Assembly (NCBI GenBank): GCA_013288645.1
Contig: JABDBL010000023.1
Location: 1-39,108, forward strand
Reading direction: 5' to 3'
Length of the DNA: 39,108 bases
Source: Candidatus Melainabacteria bacterium
Lineage (GTDB): Bacteria; Cyanobacteriota; Vampirovibrionia; Obscuribacterales; Obscuribacteraceae
Shown: one piece after another, positions 17,180 to 25,313 of the stretch
How positions within the stretch are numbered: the stretch's first letter is position 1
Layout of the letters: each line of letters begins with the position of its first letter
The notes under the pieces: model-generated
Told to the model about the DNA's origin: nothing
The model's database searches: none
The model's input: the letters and a program-made list of their open reading frames with translations, nothing else
Position numbers and translations under genes: made by a program

Positions 17180-18136
17180 CTAATTCATAATTTCTTTACT
17201 GAGAATAGTCTCAGTTATTGTAAAATCAAATGTCGGCGATATATCAATATCAAAAGCTACCAAAGTAAAGGGAAGGCTGATGTTGTATGTCCACCCCCGC
17301 AAACCAATAAAATGACACTTCCAACCACTTTTAATATTGCCTGATAATTCCGGCTTGACAATCTGTCCTTGCCATTTATCTAGCTCACTATGATTAACAG
17401 TAGGATAATACATGCGCTGCATCAATGATCGTATGCGTTGCTTTGACTTTGTTATGGAACTATTTTTTTCCTTCGCATTAGGTACATCGAGTTTCGCAAT
17501 ATCACCGGGGGAGCGAATAACATCTATACGATCATTGTTTTGGCGCAATATTGTTTTACTGAGAAATTCGGACAGCATATCAGGGTCGGCTTCCTCAAGC
17601 GGTCTATTCTCATGTTTCAATAGGTTAGTGACATTAGTCATACTATCTGATCCATTTAAATATAGTAAATTTGTGCCATCTAGAGCAAATATGCCTTTAC
17701 TTCTGTCTCCTACCATAATTCTTTCTTCAAGAATAATATTAGTCACTGTTACGATCAGAATCCTTTGTCGTTTGAAAAAGCCCTTATCATCAAAATTTGT
17801 CACTTTGGTAACATGATATAGAGAATCCAAATGAGCAAGCACTCCAGCGTGACTGCTGCGAGGAACAAGTCTTGGGAAAGGGTTCAAAGAAGAAGGCTCT
17901 GGCTCAATAACTTTGTATTGCTGTTTGAGTAATTTCTCTATTTCTTCTGGTTTAAGGGCATTTATTGTATCTACTGATTGATTGGTGATTTTATTGCTAG
18001 TAGGCGAATTGGTGGGCTGATTAGTTGCTTCGTCTGCATGGACGGTAATTAAAGGGCACGTGTTTGCTAGCATTATAAAAAGAAATAGAACAATTACATT
18101 TTTATATTTAAATATCCGATTCAAGATTGTTACCAT
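17180..18136 (-). CDS. Secreted protein of unknown function
   Basis: 318 residues. A basic start and hydrophobic stretch (NVIVLFLFIMLANTCPLI) end near VHADEA, a likely signal peptide. A low-complexity spacer rich in Asn, Thr, Ser and Gln (about 38-55) follows. The mature part shows LEERIMVGDRSKGIFALDGT and LVAFDIDISPTFDF, suggestive of beta strands, but no known domain. It lies between the TadG-like and TadE-like genes on the opposite strand. Its 3' end overlaps a perfect hairpin (17198-17215), and its start shares a divergent promoter region with the TadE-like gene. A role with the Tad-like genes is a guess from position. Confidence 0.6.
   Translation of the reverse strand: MVTILNRIFKYKNVIVLFLFIMLANTCPLITVHADEATNQPTNSPTSNKITNQSVDTINALKPEEIEKLLKQQYKVIEPEPSSLNPFPRLVPRSSHAGVLAHLDSLYHVTKVTNFDDKGFFKRQRILIVTVTNIILEERIMVGDRSKGIFALDGTNLLYLNGSDSMTNVTNLLKHENRPLEEADPDMLSEFLSKTILRQNNDRIDVIRSPGDIAKLDVPNAKEKNSSITKSKQRIRSLMQRMYYPTVNHSELDKWQGQIVKPELSGNIKSGWKCHFIGLRGWTYNISLPFTLVAFDIDISPTFDFTITETILSKEIMN
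17198..17215. terminator. Small hairpin at a convergent gene end
   Basis: ACTGAGA-ATAG-TCTCAGT, a perfect 7-bp stem located in the last codons of the minus-strand gene and about 95 bases after the end of the TadG-like gene. It could slow or end transcription from either side, but it lacks a clear T-run, so termination is uncertain. Confidence 0.35.
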
Positions 18137-18176
18137 ACTCTCCTAAATGCATATACAGGTAAAGAATAACGAGACC

Positions 18177-18190
18177 AATAGTATACTATT
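18177..18190. promoter_or_regulatory. 14-bp perfect palindrome with -10-like hexamers on both strands
   Basis: AATAGTATACTATT lies in the divergent region between the secreted-protein gene (starts at 18136, minus) and the TadE-like gene (starts at 18285, plus). Within it TATACT can be read on both strands (plus 18182-18187). It may be a symmetric promoter element or an operator. No good -35 hexamer was found at normal spacing on either strand. Confidence 0.3.
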
Positions 18191-18284
18191 ATCGGTTCAG
18201 TGATTTAACACACGCTAAAATAGTACTGAAAAGTTGAAAATGATAGCGAATACTGTCCGCGAAAAGGAATGAATTAGATAGATA

Positions 18285-18794
18285 ATGTATTTCTACCGAT
18301 CAAATCAGCAATCGCGGGGATTAGGCATTATCGAGCTTATGGCTGGTTTTCTACTGGTTGTTCTGGTAATTTCTCTATTTCTTGATGTCGGCTTACTTGT
18401 CGTAGGCACTATGATCAATGACGAAATTGTTAGCGATGCAGCACGTGCAGCGGCAATGGGCCCTCCGGGCGAACTTGCGGTTGGTAAAAACAGGATTGTT
18501 AAATCCACCCAAGCGCCTTATAAACGCGCTCTTACTATTGTGGAAAATAAAAGTAAAAATTTGCCGCCATTATTTTTTGAGCTCGATCCAACAATTAATA
18601 TCAGTGAAACAGTTTTCCAGCCAATACCAGTGCTGCCTTTGGGCGGTATTCTCCATGGCAGTGTGCGTGTTGAAACTATTATCTTGGTTCACCCTAAATT
18701 CGCAATTGGGCTTTTTAATCCAGGATCAATATCTTTGACTGCCTCTAAAACTTGCCCATATACATGGGTTATGAAATCGCAACTTGTGTTGTAA
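18285..18794 (+). CDS. TadE-like pseudopilin
   Basis: 169 residues. The N-terminus SRGLGIIELMAGFLLVVLVI matches the TadE/type IV pilin pattern: a Gly, a Glu five to six residues into the hydrophobic helix (IIELMAG), and a long helix. NDEIVSDAARAAAMG follows, the typical post-helix segment in TadE proteins, where variants of DAARAAA are common. The remaining 110 residues are beta-rich with one late Cys (KTCPY). TadE proteins are minor pseudopilins of Flp/Tad pili or related secretion machines, inserted in the inner membrane and cleaved by a prepilin peptidase. No Tad ATPase, secretin or prepilin peptidase lies in the window. It stands alone, convergent with the next gene. Confidence 0.7.
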   Translation: MYFYRSNQQSRGLGIIELMAGFLLVVLVISLFLDVGLLVVGTMINDEIVSDAARAAAMGPPGELAVGKNRIVKSTQAPYKRALTIVENKSKNLPPLFFELDPTINISETVFQPIPVLPLGGILHGSVRVETIILVHPKFAIGLFNPGSISLTASKTCPYTWVMKSQLVL

Positions 18795-18798
18795 GTAG

Positions 18799-18826
18799 CA
18801 ATAGCCGAATGTTCTGTCGGTTATTG
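18799..18826. terminator. Probable bidirectional terminator between convergent genes
   Basis: CAATAGCCGA, loop ATGTTCTG, TCGGTTATTG: a 10-bp stem with one G-U pair, placed 5 bases after the TadE-like stop and overlapping the stop codon of the minus-strand gene. Its position is what one expects of a shared terminator. T's following it on the plus strand are interrupted by G (TTATTGTTGTC), so strength is uncertain. Confidence 0.55.
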
Positions 18827-19366
18827 TTGTCTGGGAGTACGGCGAGTCCAGTGCAAAAGGTCACCCTTTACGTGGGTGCTGGTGCTTGGTTCGATGCCAG
18901 CATTGGGTGCATTGGCAGGATTAGAATAAGTAGCATATGGTTTGTACGCATTTATGCCTGAAGGCGATTTACCGCCAGTTAAATTCCCTGTGTGTCCCTT
19001 ATATCCTGGTTTGGCATGAGCTGCGCCTTTAGGTCTTGAACCGCCTGGAGCCTTAGGAAGATTATTGTTGGGGGGCGGATTATCAATTGGTGCGTAGCCT
19101 TGCCAACCGGCTTTAGGTAATGGTGGGCGGTTTGGCAATGAACCGTTCATGCCACCGGAAGCGGTGCCAGTTTTATTGATAATAACCGGTGAATTATCTT
19201 CAACAGTCCATTCCTGACGACCCATATAAAAATGGTTGAAGTTGGGGTTATAATCACGCTGGCTAAAAGCTGGTTGTATTAGATAGCTAAGCGAAATCAA
19301 ACCGCTTAGGGCAATTTTTATTGAAAAACTTGTGGAGGGCCAAAAAATGCGAGAAAACATGTTCAA
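18821..19366 (-). CDS. Secreted low-complexity Pro/Gly/Asn-rich protein
   Basis: 181 residues. The N-terminal hydrophobic segment (IKIALSGLISLSYLIQPAFS) is a probable signal peptide cleaved before QRDYNPNF. The mature part is rich in Pro, Gly, Asn, Ser and Lys (for example GYAPIDNPPPNNNLPKAPGG), with no folded-domain signature, so it is probably disordered or wall-associated. Function is not recognised. It is convergent with the TadE-like gene and divergent from lpxI. The upstream region holds two notable inverted repeats. Confidence 0.55.
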   Translation of the reverse strand: MNMFSRIFWPSTSFSIKIALSGLISLSYLIQPAFSQRDYNPNFNHFYMGRQEWTVEDNSPVIINKTGTASGGMNGSLPNRPPLPKAGWQGYAPIDNPPPNNNLPKAPGGSRPKGAAHAKPGYKGHTGNLTGGKSPSGINAYKPYATYSNPANAPNAGIEPSTSTHVKGDLLHWTRRTPRQQ

Positions 19367-19420
19367 AACACCCTAATTACTAGGTATGGAAAACAATTTT
19401 AAGTCAGTTTAATCAATTTT

Positions 19421-19477
19421 TTGCCATCCTGTCAAGATTTCTAGCTGCCAAAAAGAACTGGCTAAGACAGGATGCAA
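19421..19477. repeat. Long inverted repeat in a divergent intergenic region
   Basis: Arms TTGCCATCCTGTC (19421-19433) and GACAGGATGCAA (19466-19477) pair over 12 bases with one bulged C. Inside, GCCA (19447-19450) and TGGC (19459-19462) can form a second hairpin around AAAAGAAC. It lies about 55 bases upstream of the minus-strand secreted gene and about 65 upstream of lpxI. It could be an operator or a structured leader for the minus-strand gene. Confidence 0.65.
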
Positions 19478-19518
19478 GGGACAATGTTAGACTAGAGTGT
19501 CAGAACAAAATTAAACAC

Positions 19519-19534
19519 TATACTTGAGAGTATA
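19519..19534. promoter_or_regulatory. Inverted repeat containing a -10-like hexamer upstream of lpxI
   Basis: TATACT-TGAG-AGTATA. TATACT (19519-19524) ends 18 bases before the lpxI ATG and would start a transcript with a very short leader. The mirror half gives TATACT on the minus strand, directed toward the divergent secreted-protein gene. No clear -35 was seen. Confidence 0.35.
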
Positions 19535-19542
19535 TTCCCTAT

Positions 19543-20409
19543 ATGAATAGTCTAATACAAAAGATAGATATTGAAAAACAAACGGCAACTAAAGCTTTAG
19601 GATTAGTAGCAGGCGAGGGGAAATTACCTGCTATTTTGGCTCAATCTGCTAAGGAAAGAGGATATCGAGTGGTTGGCTTTGCCCTTTCGGATACTGCTGC
19701 CCATCAGATTGATCAGATTGTAGATAAGATTTACCAGATAGCTCCGGGGCAAATGGGGCGAAATAGACAATTATTTGATAATGAAGGACTTAAAGAAGCA
19801 GTTTTCGTGGGCAAAGTGCCTAAGATAAATTTTTTGCGCAATATAACTAAGCTTGATTGGACGGCAATTAAAATTATTAGCAAATTGCCTAGTATGAATG
19901 ACGATGCCATACAGTTTGCGGTTGGCGATTATTTGGAAGGCAATGGCATCAAGGTACTAACTCAATCTGAGTTTTTGCGACATTTATTTCCCGAGGTGGG
20001 GATTCTCACAAAAAGACAGCCTACGGTAGAAGAATATGCGGATATAAATTATGGCTTCAAAATGGCAAAAGAAATTGCCCGGCTTGATATTGGGCAAACG
20101 GTAGTAGTACGAAATCGTATGATTTTGGCAATTGAGGCAATTGAAGGAACAGACGAAGCTATAAAGAGGGCGGTTAATTATGCACGGGGTCCTGTGGTAG
20201 TGGTTAAAGTGGCTAAGCCGAACCAAGACCAGCGTTTTGATATTCCTACAGTTGGGCTGAGCACGTTAAATAGCATGCTATTGCCAGAGCAAGGCAAAAC
20301 AAGCGGTGGAGTATTAGCAATTGAAGCAAAAGAAACCATGGTAGTAGAGGAAGAGCAGATGGTTGGATTTTGCAATGACCATGATATGACTATGGTTGCT
20401 GTTTCTTAG
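19543..20409 (+). CDS. lpxI: UDP-2,3-diacylglucosamine pyrophosphatase, LpxI type
   Basis: 288 residues, full length for LpxI (DUF1009). The enzyme hydrolyses UDP-2,3-diacylglucosamine to lipid X and UMP in lipid A synthesis, on the cytoplasmic side of the inner membrane, replacing LpxH in many bacteria. N-terminal domain: GLVAGEGKLPAILAQSAKER and GQMGRNRQLFDNEGLKEAVF. C-terminal domain: ILTKRQPTVEEYADINYG, then AIEAIEGTDEAIKRA, then RFDIPTVGLSTL, where D233 corresponds to the conserved catalytic Asp. Its presence implies an outer membrane with lipid A. No other lpx gene is in the window. The TPR gene begins 13 bases after its stop, so the two are probably co-transcribed. Confidence 0.92.
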   Translation: MNSLIQKIDIEKQTATKALGLVAGEGKLPAILAQSAKERGYRVVGFALSDTAAHQIDQIVDKIYQIAPGQMGRNRQLFDNEGLKEAVFVGKVPKINFLRNITKLDWTAIKIISKLPSMNDDAIQFAVGDYLEGNGIKVLTQSEFLRHLFPEVGILTKRQPTVEEYADINYGFKMAKEIARLDIGQTVVVRNRMILAIEAIEGTDEAIKRAVNYARGPVVVVKVAKPNQDQRFDIPTVGLSTLNSMLLPEQGKTSGGVLAIEAKETMVVEEEQMVGFCNDHDMTMVAVS

Positions 20410-20422
20410 TAAAGATAGGCAA

Positions 20423-21424
20423 ATGAAAAAGAAGATAGTATTTGCTCTGCTTTTAACAATAAATATTGGTAGTTCGTCTGGTGCAACGGAACTTGGTATT
20501 GGGAGTAATTTTGATTTGCATTACGGCTTAGCCCATCATTACCTTGAGCGAGCTGATTTTGATATGGCTGAATTAGAGCTTCAAGAAGCAATTGCTAGAG
20601 ACCCTGATTCACGTAAGGCGCATCGCGATTATATGATCACATGTTTGACCCATTTAAATATTGCCCAAGCTCTTGCCGAGTTTATGATTACTTTTGGTCT
20701 AGGCAAGTCAATTCCGTTAAACTCAGAAGAAAAGCAGCAATTGGACCGTGATACGGCTAAAGCGCATTATCGTAAGGCTCTCAGGTATGAAAGTCAAAAT
20801 AGATTACATAGAGAAATTTTTGAGTTAGCATGGGCCAATTATTATTTATCAGATAATCCTACCATCATGCGGTCGCTTGCTTTTGCTTTGACCAATGCTG
20901 CAAAGAATGACGAAGCAGAGGCGCTTTATAGAAAAAGTTTTGCTGTTGCTCCGGATAGCGATAAGTCGACTGAAGATGCTTATGCGCATGCGGATTTTGC
21001 TTACATGTTAGGACGGATGGCACGGTCGGATGAGGCGATTCAAGAATTGAAAAAGGCAATTGCTATTGAGCCTAAGTCTCCAGCTTTGCACGCTGACATG
21101 GCTTGGTTCTTGGAAGCCAAAGGAGATCTGTCCGGTGCTACTTATGAAATTGCTCAAGCGATAGACTTGACGCCCAATTATGTTGTGGGCAATATTGAGG
21201 CGCCCACTTCATCGCATGATTTTTTTGGTTTGAAAATGCTGACCTATCATAAAGAACAAGCGATTTATTCGAATGCTGGTTTGTGGTCAAAATTGGCCAA
21301 ATTGCTTGATAAACAAGGCAAGGAGGTTGAAGCCAAGAAAGCTTATGAGCGCGCTTTACAGCTTGACCCGGATCAAGAAGATATCAGGAAAAGGCTTAGC
21401 GAAATGCAACAAAAACAGCATTAA
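20423..21424 (+). CDS. Exported tetratricopeptide-repeat protein
   Basis: 333 residues from the ATG at 20423, preceded by GATAGG. It opens with a signal peptide (KKKIVFALLLTINIGSSSGA). TPR units follow: YGLAHHYLERADFDMAELEL, then AFALTNAAKNDEAEALYRKS, AYMLGRMARSDEAIQELKKA, ADMAWFLEAKGDLSGATYEI, and a last one near the end (LDKQGKEVEAKKAYERALQL). This makes about five or six TPRs, which form protein-binding superhelices. No catalytic domain is present. It is probably periplasmic or lipid-free and envelope-associated. Linked to lpxI in an apparent operon, but a role in lipopolysaccharide handling is only a suggestion from position. Confidence 0.8.
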   Translation: MKKKIVFALLLTINIGSSSGATELGIGSNFDLHYGLAHHYLERADFDMAELELQEAIARDPDSRKAHRDYMITCLTHLNIAQALAEFMITFGLGKSIPLNSEEKQQLDRDTAKAHYRKALRYESQNRLHREIFELAWANYYLSDNPTIMRSLAFALTNAAKNDEAEALYRKSFAVAPDSDKSTEDAYAHADFAYMLGRMARSDEAIQELKKAIAIEPKSPALHADMAWFLEAKGDLSGATYEIAQAIDLTPNYVVGNIEAPTSSHDFFGLKMLTYHKEQAIYSNAGLWSKLAKLLDKQGKEVEAKKAYERALQLDPDQEDIRKRLSEMQQKQH

Positions 21425-21542
21425 TTAGGTTAATCACAGTTCAACTTTAACCGATATTGCTCATTTGTGGTTATATTTATAAGGATGTAAATAGCGTTCT
21501 TGGTCGAACCTTCTTGGAGACTATCCAGTCCTGGAGTTACTA

Positions 21543-21974
21543 GTGAAGCCTACAGCGACAATGCGTGCTGAAACCAAATATTTGTGGTTTAACACAAAAA
21601 CTCGGCGTGAGTATATAAGAATCACAGACCAAATAGCCGCTTTTATTAGCGAATGCGGTCTTCAAGACGGTATGTTACTTGCGTCTGCCATGCATATAAC
21701 AGCTGGTGTATATATCAATGACTGGGAAGAGGGCTTGATACAGGATATAGATGCTTGGTTAGAAAGACTAGCGCCAGTTAATCCGCATTATAAGCATCAT
21801 AATACTGGCGAAGATAATGGGGACGCCCATTTAAAGCGCTTATTGATTAATCATCAGGTTATTGTGCCCATAACAGATGGCAAACTAGACCTTGGTCCAT
21901 GGGAGCAGATTTTTTATGCTGAATTCGATGGGAAGAGGGAAAAGCGAGTCATACTAAAGGCTTTAGGAATGTAG
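21543..21974 (+). CDS. yjbQ: YjbQ/UPF0047 family protein
   Basis: 143 residues, full length for the family. The conserved signature is present: [16 protein letters not shown], then [20 protein letters not shown], then [20 protein letters not shown] and FDGKREKRV. His and Asp residues in these segments form the proposed active site. E. coli YjbQ has weak thiamine-phosphate synthase activity, but the physiological role is unsettled. The GTG start at 21543 has GGAG 8 bases upstream; an ATG at residue 7 is the alternative. It precedes the glutamine synthetase gene by about 110 bases on the same strand, with no known functional link. Confidence 0.9.
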   Translation: MKPTATMRAETKYLWFNTKTRREYIRITDQIAAFISECGLQDGMLLASAMHITAGVYINDWEEGLIQDIDAWLERLAPVNPHYKHHNTGEDNGDAHLKRLLINHQVIVPITDGKLDLGPWEQIFYAEFDGKREKRVILKALGM

Positions 21975-22082
21975 ACCCATAAAAATTTTAACTCGACCGT
22001 TAGTAAGCAATGAGAAAGAAAGAAATTGAACGAACAGAATATCACTAATAGAACCACACACACTAAGCTAGAGGCTAATACA

Positions 22083-24359
22083 ATGACCAAAACTCTACAA
22101 GCTGAAGGATCAACCACTCCAATGACAATTCACTCTAAACCTATTAAAAATTCACGCGGTGGGACTGGGCGTGCAAATCTAATGCAAAGTGTGCGTCAGC
22201 ATCGTCCACAGACAACTGGTATTGATTACACAACGACACCGGTAACAGAAATTTATGGCAGCAATGTTTTCAATCGTGTCACTATGCGTTCGTATTTGCC
22301 TAAGTCTATATATAAAGCGATTGTCAGTGCTTTAGATAACGGTGAGCGCCTAGACCCCTCTATGGCAGATATAGTAGCTAACGCAATGAAAGATTGGGCG
22401 GTTGAAAAAGGTGCGACCCACTTTTGTCACTGGTTTTCTCCATTGACAGGATTGACTGCTGAAAAACATGATGCCTTTATTACACCGACCGCTGATGATA
22501 AAGCATTGGTTGAGTTTTCTGGCAAATTTTTAGTGCAAGGTGAGCCAGATGCATCTAGTTTTCCATCCGGTGGCATACGTTCCACTTTTGAAGCACGTGG
22601 TTATACAGGTTGGGACCCAACCAGTCCAGCTTTTATAATGGAAGGAACGAATGGTAAAACATTGTGCATTCCGTCAGTGTTCTGTTCTTATAGTGGACAA
22701 GCGCTCGATAAAAAGACACCACTTTTACGCTCACTCGAGGCAATTAACAAACAAGCAGTGAGATTGTTGCATGTATTGGACAACAAAACTGTTAAACGAG
22801 TAAGCTGCACAGTTGGTCCTGAACAAGAATATTTTCTTATTGATGAAACTTTCTATCTTGCTCGCCCGGACTTAATAAATGCTGGTCGTGCCTTGTTTGG
22901 TGCTAAGCCACCTAAAGGACAAGAGATGGAAGACCATTATTGGGGTACCATTCGTGAGCGTGTGCTTGCCTTTATGATGGATGCAGAGCACGAGCTTTAC
23001 AAGTTAGGTGTGCCAGTAAAAACAAGACACAACGAAGTTGCTCCTGGTCAATTTGAAGTGGCGCCAATTTTTGAAAGCAGCAATATTGCTTGTGACCACA
23101 ACATGCTGCTTATGGAAATCTTCCGTAAGACAGCTCTTAAACACGGCTTGCGTTGCTTATTACATGAGAAACCATTTAGTGGTATCAATGGCAGTGGCAA
23201 GCACAACAATTGGTCTATGGCTGATGATCAAGGCAACAATTTGCTTGAACCTGGTTCAACACCGCATGAAAACGAGCAATTTTTGGTGGTCTTAACTGCT
23301 ATCATTCGCGCTATGAATAAATACGGTGGTTTGTTGCGTGCTAGTATCGCTAGCGCTAACAATGATCATCGTCTTGGAGCTAATGAAGCACCGCCAGCAA
23401 TTATGAGTGTCTATCTTGGTGATAAATTAGCTGAAGTGGTAAAAGGAATTGTAACCGGCAAGGTAGATGGTCAAAAAGCTAAGCGTGTAATCGAAATTGG
23501 TGTATCTATGTTGCCTGAGATTTCACCAGATGAATCTGACCGCAATCGTACATCGCCATTTGCTTTCACTGGCAATAAATTTGAATTTAGAGCTGTTGGC
23601 TCTAGTCAATCAATTGCATGGCCAAATACCATTCTCAATACAATAGTGGCTGACTCATTGCAATATGTAGCTGATGCTATTGAAGCTGAAACGAAGAAAG
23701 GAACTGAACTGAAAAAAGCAGTACAGGCTGTCGTTAAGAAAGTACTTACCGAGAATGAGCGCGTTATTTTCAACGGCGACAATTATTCAGAAGTATGGCA
23801 CAAGGAAGCGGAAAAGCGTGGCTTACCTAATGCTCGCAATACTGTTGAGGCGTTGCCAGCTCTCGTAACCGCAGAAGCAAAGGCACTTTTCACTAGGCAA
23901 GGTGTGCTGAAAGAAGACGAAGTGGAAAGCAGATACAATATTATGTTGGAAGCATATTGCAAGACAATAAATATTGAATCTTTGCTAACTGCTGAAATTG
24001 CATCCACAATGATTTTGCCAGCTGCAATTGAATATCAACATCAACTCGCTTCGACAATCGTGCTCACCAAGTCCGCTATTGGTGGTGCACAAATAACTGC
24101 TGAGGAAGGCATGCTTAGAGATCTTTGCCATAAAATTAGTGAATTGCACAACGCTATAGAAGTGTTGAACTCATTCATCAAAGGCAGCAAAGATGATGAG
24201 AACGGTCATTCTGATGTTTATACGCATGCACGCTATTATCAAGAACGTGTGATAACTGCAATGAATGAAGTGCGTCACGCAGCAGATGAGTTAGAAACTG
24301 TCGTCGATGATAGTTTATGGCCACTGCCTAAATTCCGCGAGATGCTTTACATATACTAA
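22083..24359 (+). CDS. glnN: Glutamine synthetase, class III
   Basis: 758 residues from the ATG at 22083 (a TTG at 22026 would add 19). GSIII enzymes are about 700-780 residues and make glutamine from glutamate, ammonia and ATP. N-terminal GSIII signature: GSNVFNRVTMRSYLPKSIYK. Catalytic domain: ATHFCHWFSPLTGLTAEKHD, GPEQEYFLID, HNEVAPGQFEVAPIFE, then HEKPFSGINGSGKHNNWSM (ATP/metal site) and NRTSPFAFTGNKFEFRAVGS (glutamate-binding Arg). The long C-terminal helical region is typical of class III. In cyanobacteria GSIII (GlnN) responds to nitrogen starvation through NtcA; I found no GTA-N8-TAC site just upstream. Monocistronic or paired with yjbQ. Confidence 0.95.
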   Translation: MTKTLQAEGSTTPMTIHSKPIKNSRGGTGRANLMQSVRQHRPQTTGIDYTTTPVTEIYGSNVFNRVTMRSYLPKSIYKAIVSALDNGERLDPSMADIVANAMKDWAVEKGATHFCHWFSPLTGLTAEKHDAFITPTADDKALVEFSGKFLVQGEPDASSFPSGGIRSTFEARGYTGWDPTSPAFIMEGTNGKTLCIPSVFCSYSGQALDKKTPLLRSLEAINKQAVRLLHVLDNKTVKRVSCTVGPEQEYFLIDETFYLARPDLINAGRALFGAKPPKGQEMEDHYWGTIRERVLAFMMDAEHELYKLGVPVKTRHNEVAPGQFEVAPIFESSNIACDHNMLLMEIFRKTALKHGLRCLLHEKPFSGINGSGKHNNWSMADDQGNNLLEPGSTPHENEQFLVVLTAIIRAMNKYGGLLRASIASANNDHRLGANEAPPAIMSVYLGDKLAEVVKGIVTGKVDGQKAKRVIEIGVSMLPEISPDESDRNRTSPFAFTGNKFEFRAVGSSQSIAWPNTILNTIVADSLQYVADAIEAETKKGTELKKAVQAVVKKVLTENERVIFNGDNYSEVWHKEAEKRGLPNARNTVEALPALVTAEAKALFTRQGVLKEDEVESRYNIMLEAYCKTINIESLLTAEIASTMILPAAIEYQHQLASTIVLTKSAIGGAQITAEEGMLRDLCHKISELHNAIEVLNSFIKGSKDDENGHSDVYTHARYYQERVITAMNEVRHAADELETVVDDSLWPLPKFREMLYIY

Positions 24360-24425
24360 TAATGAAATTGGCGCGCTAGACATTTAGCTATCTGATCGTC
24401 TGCTGCTTGCATATATGACCAGCAA

Positions 24426-24809
24426 TTAAACTTTTACAGGCTTGCCTTTTTTATCTATTGCTACGAGGATAAAATTGCCACGAGCTGATAATTGGCGCTT
24501 ACCGGAAAGCAAATCTTCGCCATACATTTCTACTTCTACGGTAATTGAAGTTGTACCAGCTTTAACTATACGTCCTATGAATTCTGCTAATTGACCATGT
24601 TTAATTGGCACTTTGAAGTCAATTTTTTCAGATGAAGCAGTGACTAGCATCTTGCGCGTATAGCGTGAGCCGGCAATAAAGGCGGTTAAATCCATCATGC
24701 TAAGAGCCTCACCAGCAAACAAAGTGCTGTAATGATTCGTTTGGTTAGGGAAAACCATTTTTACCATGCGAGTTTCGCTAGGTTTATCTTTTTTGTATTT
24801 TTTACTCAT
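24426..24809 (-). CDS. Acyl-CoA thioesterase, hotdog fold
   Basis: 127 residues, the length of small YciA/BACH-type thioesterases. NHYSTLFAGEALSMMDLTAF holds the conserved Asn and the catalytic Asp on the hotdog helix, followed by VTASSEKIDFKVPIKHGQLA and VEVEMYGEDLLSG. Such enzymes hydrolyse acyl-CoA to free acid and CoA in the cytoplasm. Chain-length preference cannot be told. It is convergent with the glutamine synthetase gene. Directly before its ATG there is a 20-base palindrome where a ribosome site would normally be, and no Shine-Dalgarno sequence is visible. Confidence 0.85.
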   Translation of the reverse strand: MSKKYKKDKPSETRMVKMVFPNQTNHYSTLFAGEALSMMDLTAFIAGSRYTRKMLVTASSEKIDFKVPIKHGQLAEFIGRIVKAGTTSITVEVEMYGEDLLSGKRQLSARGNFILVAIDKKGKPVKV

Positions 24810-24829
24810 TTTTGCAACCGGTTGTAAAA
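24810..24829. promoter_or_regulatory. 20-base palindrome abutting a start codon
   Basis: TTTTGCAACCGGTTGTAAAA, symmetric except for one pair, with a perfect core CAACCGGTTG. It touches the ATG of the minus-strand thioesterase and lies 68 bases upstream of the plus-strand DUF3592-like gene. The core resembles LacI-family operators; as RNA it would hide the ribosome entry site. Confidence 0.5.
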
Positions 24830-24897
24830 GGCTTTAGAATAGATTGAAGCATGTAAGTATCCGTACAATTATTGGACTGAGGTTTAGGTTTAGCTTG

Positions 24898-25311
24898 ATG
24901 AAATCTTGGATGAATAACTCTGTTTTAGGACGCATTCTAATTATAGTTGGAACGTTGGCTGTTATAAATACGTTGTCGCCTATTTATTTTTATGAAAATA
25001 GTCGTGATTGGCCAGCGGTAAAGGGTACGGTAACTTTATCCAAAATGCTCGGATTGATTATGCATTTCCGACGGGCTATTACTTATACTTATCAGGCTGA
25101 TTCTAAAGCATTTACCCGCACTCAAATTATTCCTCGTGACCCTTGGATTGATGAATTAAAAGAAGGGAGCATAATACCACTGCGTTATAAAATTGATGAG
25201 CCAAAATTTGTTATGATTGACCATCAACAAATATGGCAGAATATACTTCTGGCTGCATGGAATGGTGTTTGGATAGTAGCTGGCCTTATTTTGATTAAGC
25301 GCAAATCTTAG
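24898..25311 (+). CDS. DUF3592-like membrane protein
   Basis: 137 residues from the ATG at 24898; a TTG 54 bases upstream (24844) is possible but adds nothing conserved. A first transmembrane segment (GRILIIVGTLAVINTLSPIY) is followed by SRDWPAVKGTVTLSKM, a beta-rich external stretch (AITYTYQADSKAFTRTQII), then PLRYKIDEPKFVMID and a second helix (WNGVWIVAGLILIKR). Two helices around a small domain starting WPxxxGxV are typical of DUF3592, whose function is unknown. The stop lies two bases from the typA stop on the other strand. Confidence 0.7.
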   Translation: MKSWMNNSVLGRILIIVGTLAVINTLSPIYFYENSRDWPAVKGTVTLSKMLGLIMHFRRAITYTYQADSKAFTRTQIIPRDPWIDELKEGSIIPLRYKIDEPKFVMIDHQQIWQNILLAAWNGVWIVAGLILIKRKS

Positions 25312-25313
25312 TT

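Noticed and set aside
17057-17344. Plus-strand 95-codon frame overlapping the ends of two genes
   Set aside because: It overlaps the TadG-like gene and the minus-strand secreted-protein gene, which has a clear signal peptide. No features of its own.
18881-18905. GGTTCGATGCC, similar to a tRNA T-arm
   Set aside because: No acceptor stem, anticodon arm or D-arm around it, and it lies in a protein-coding gene.
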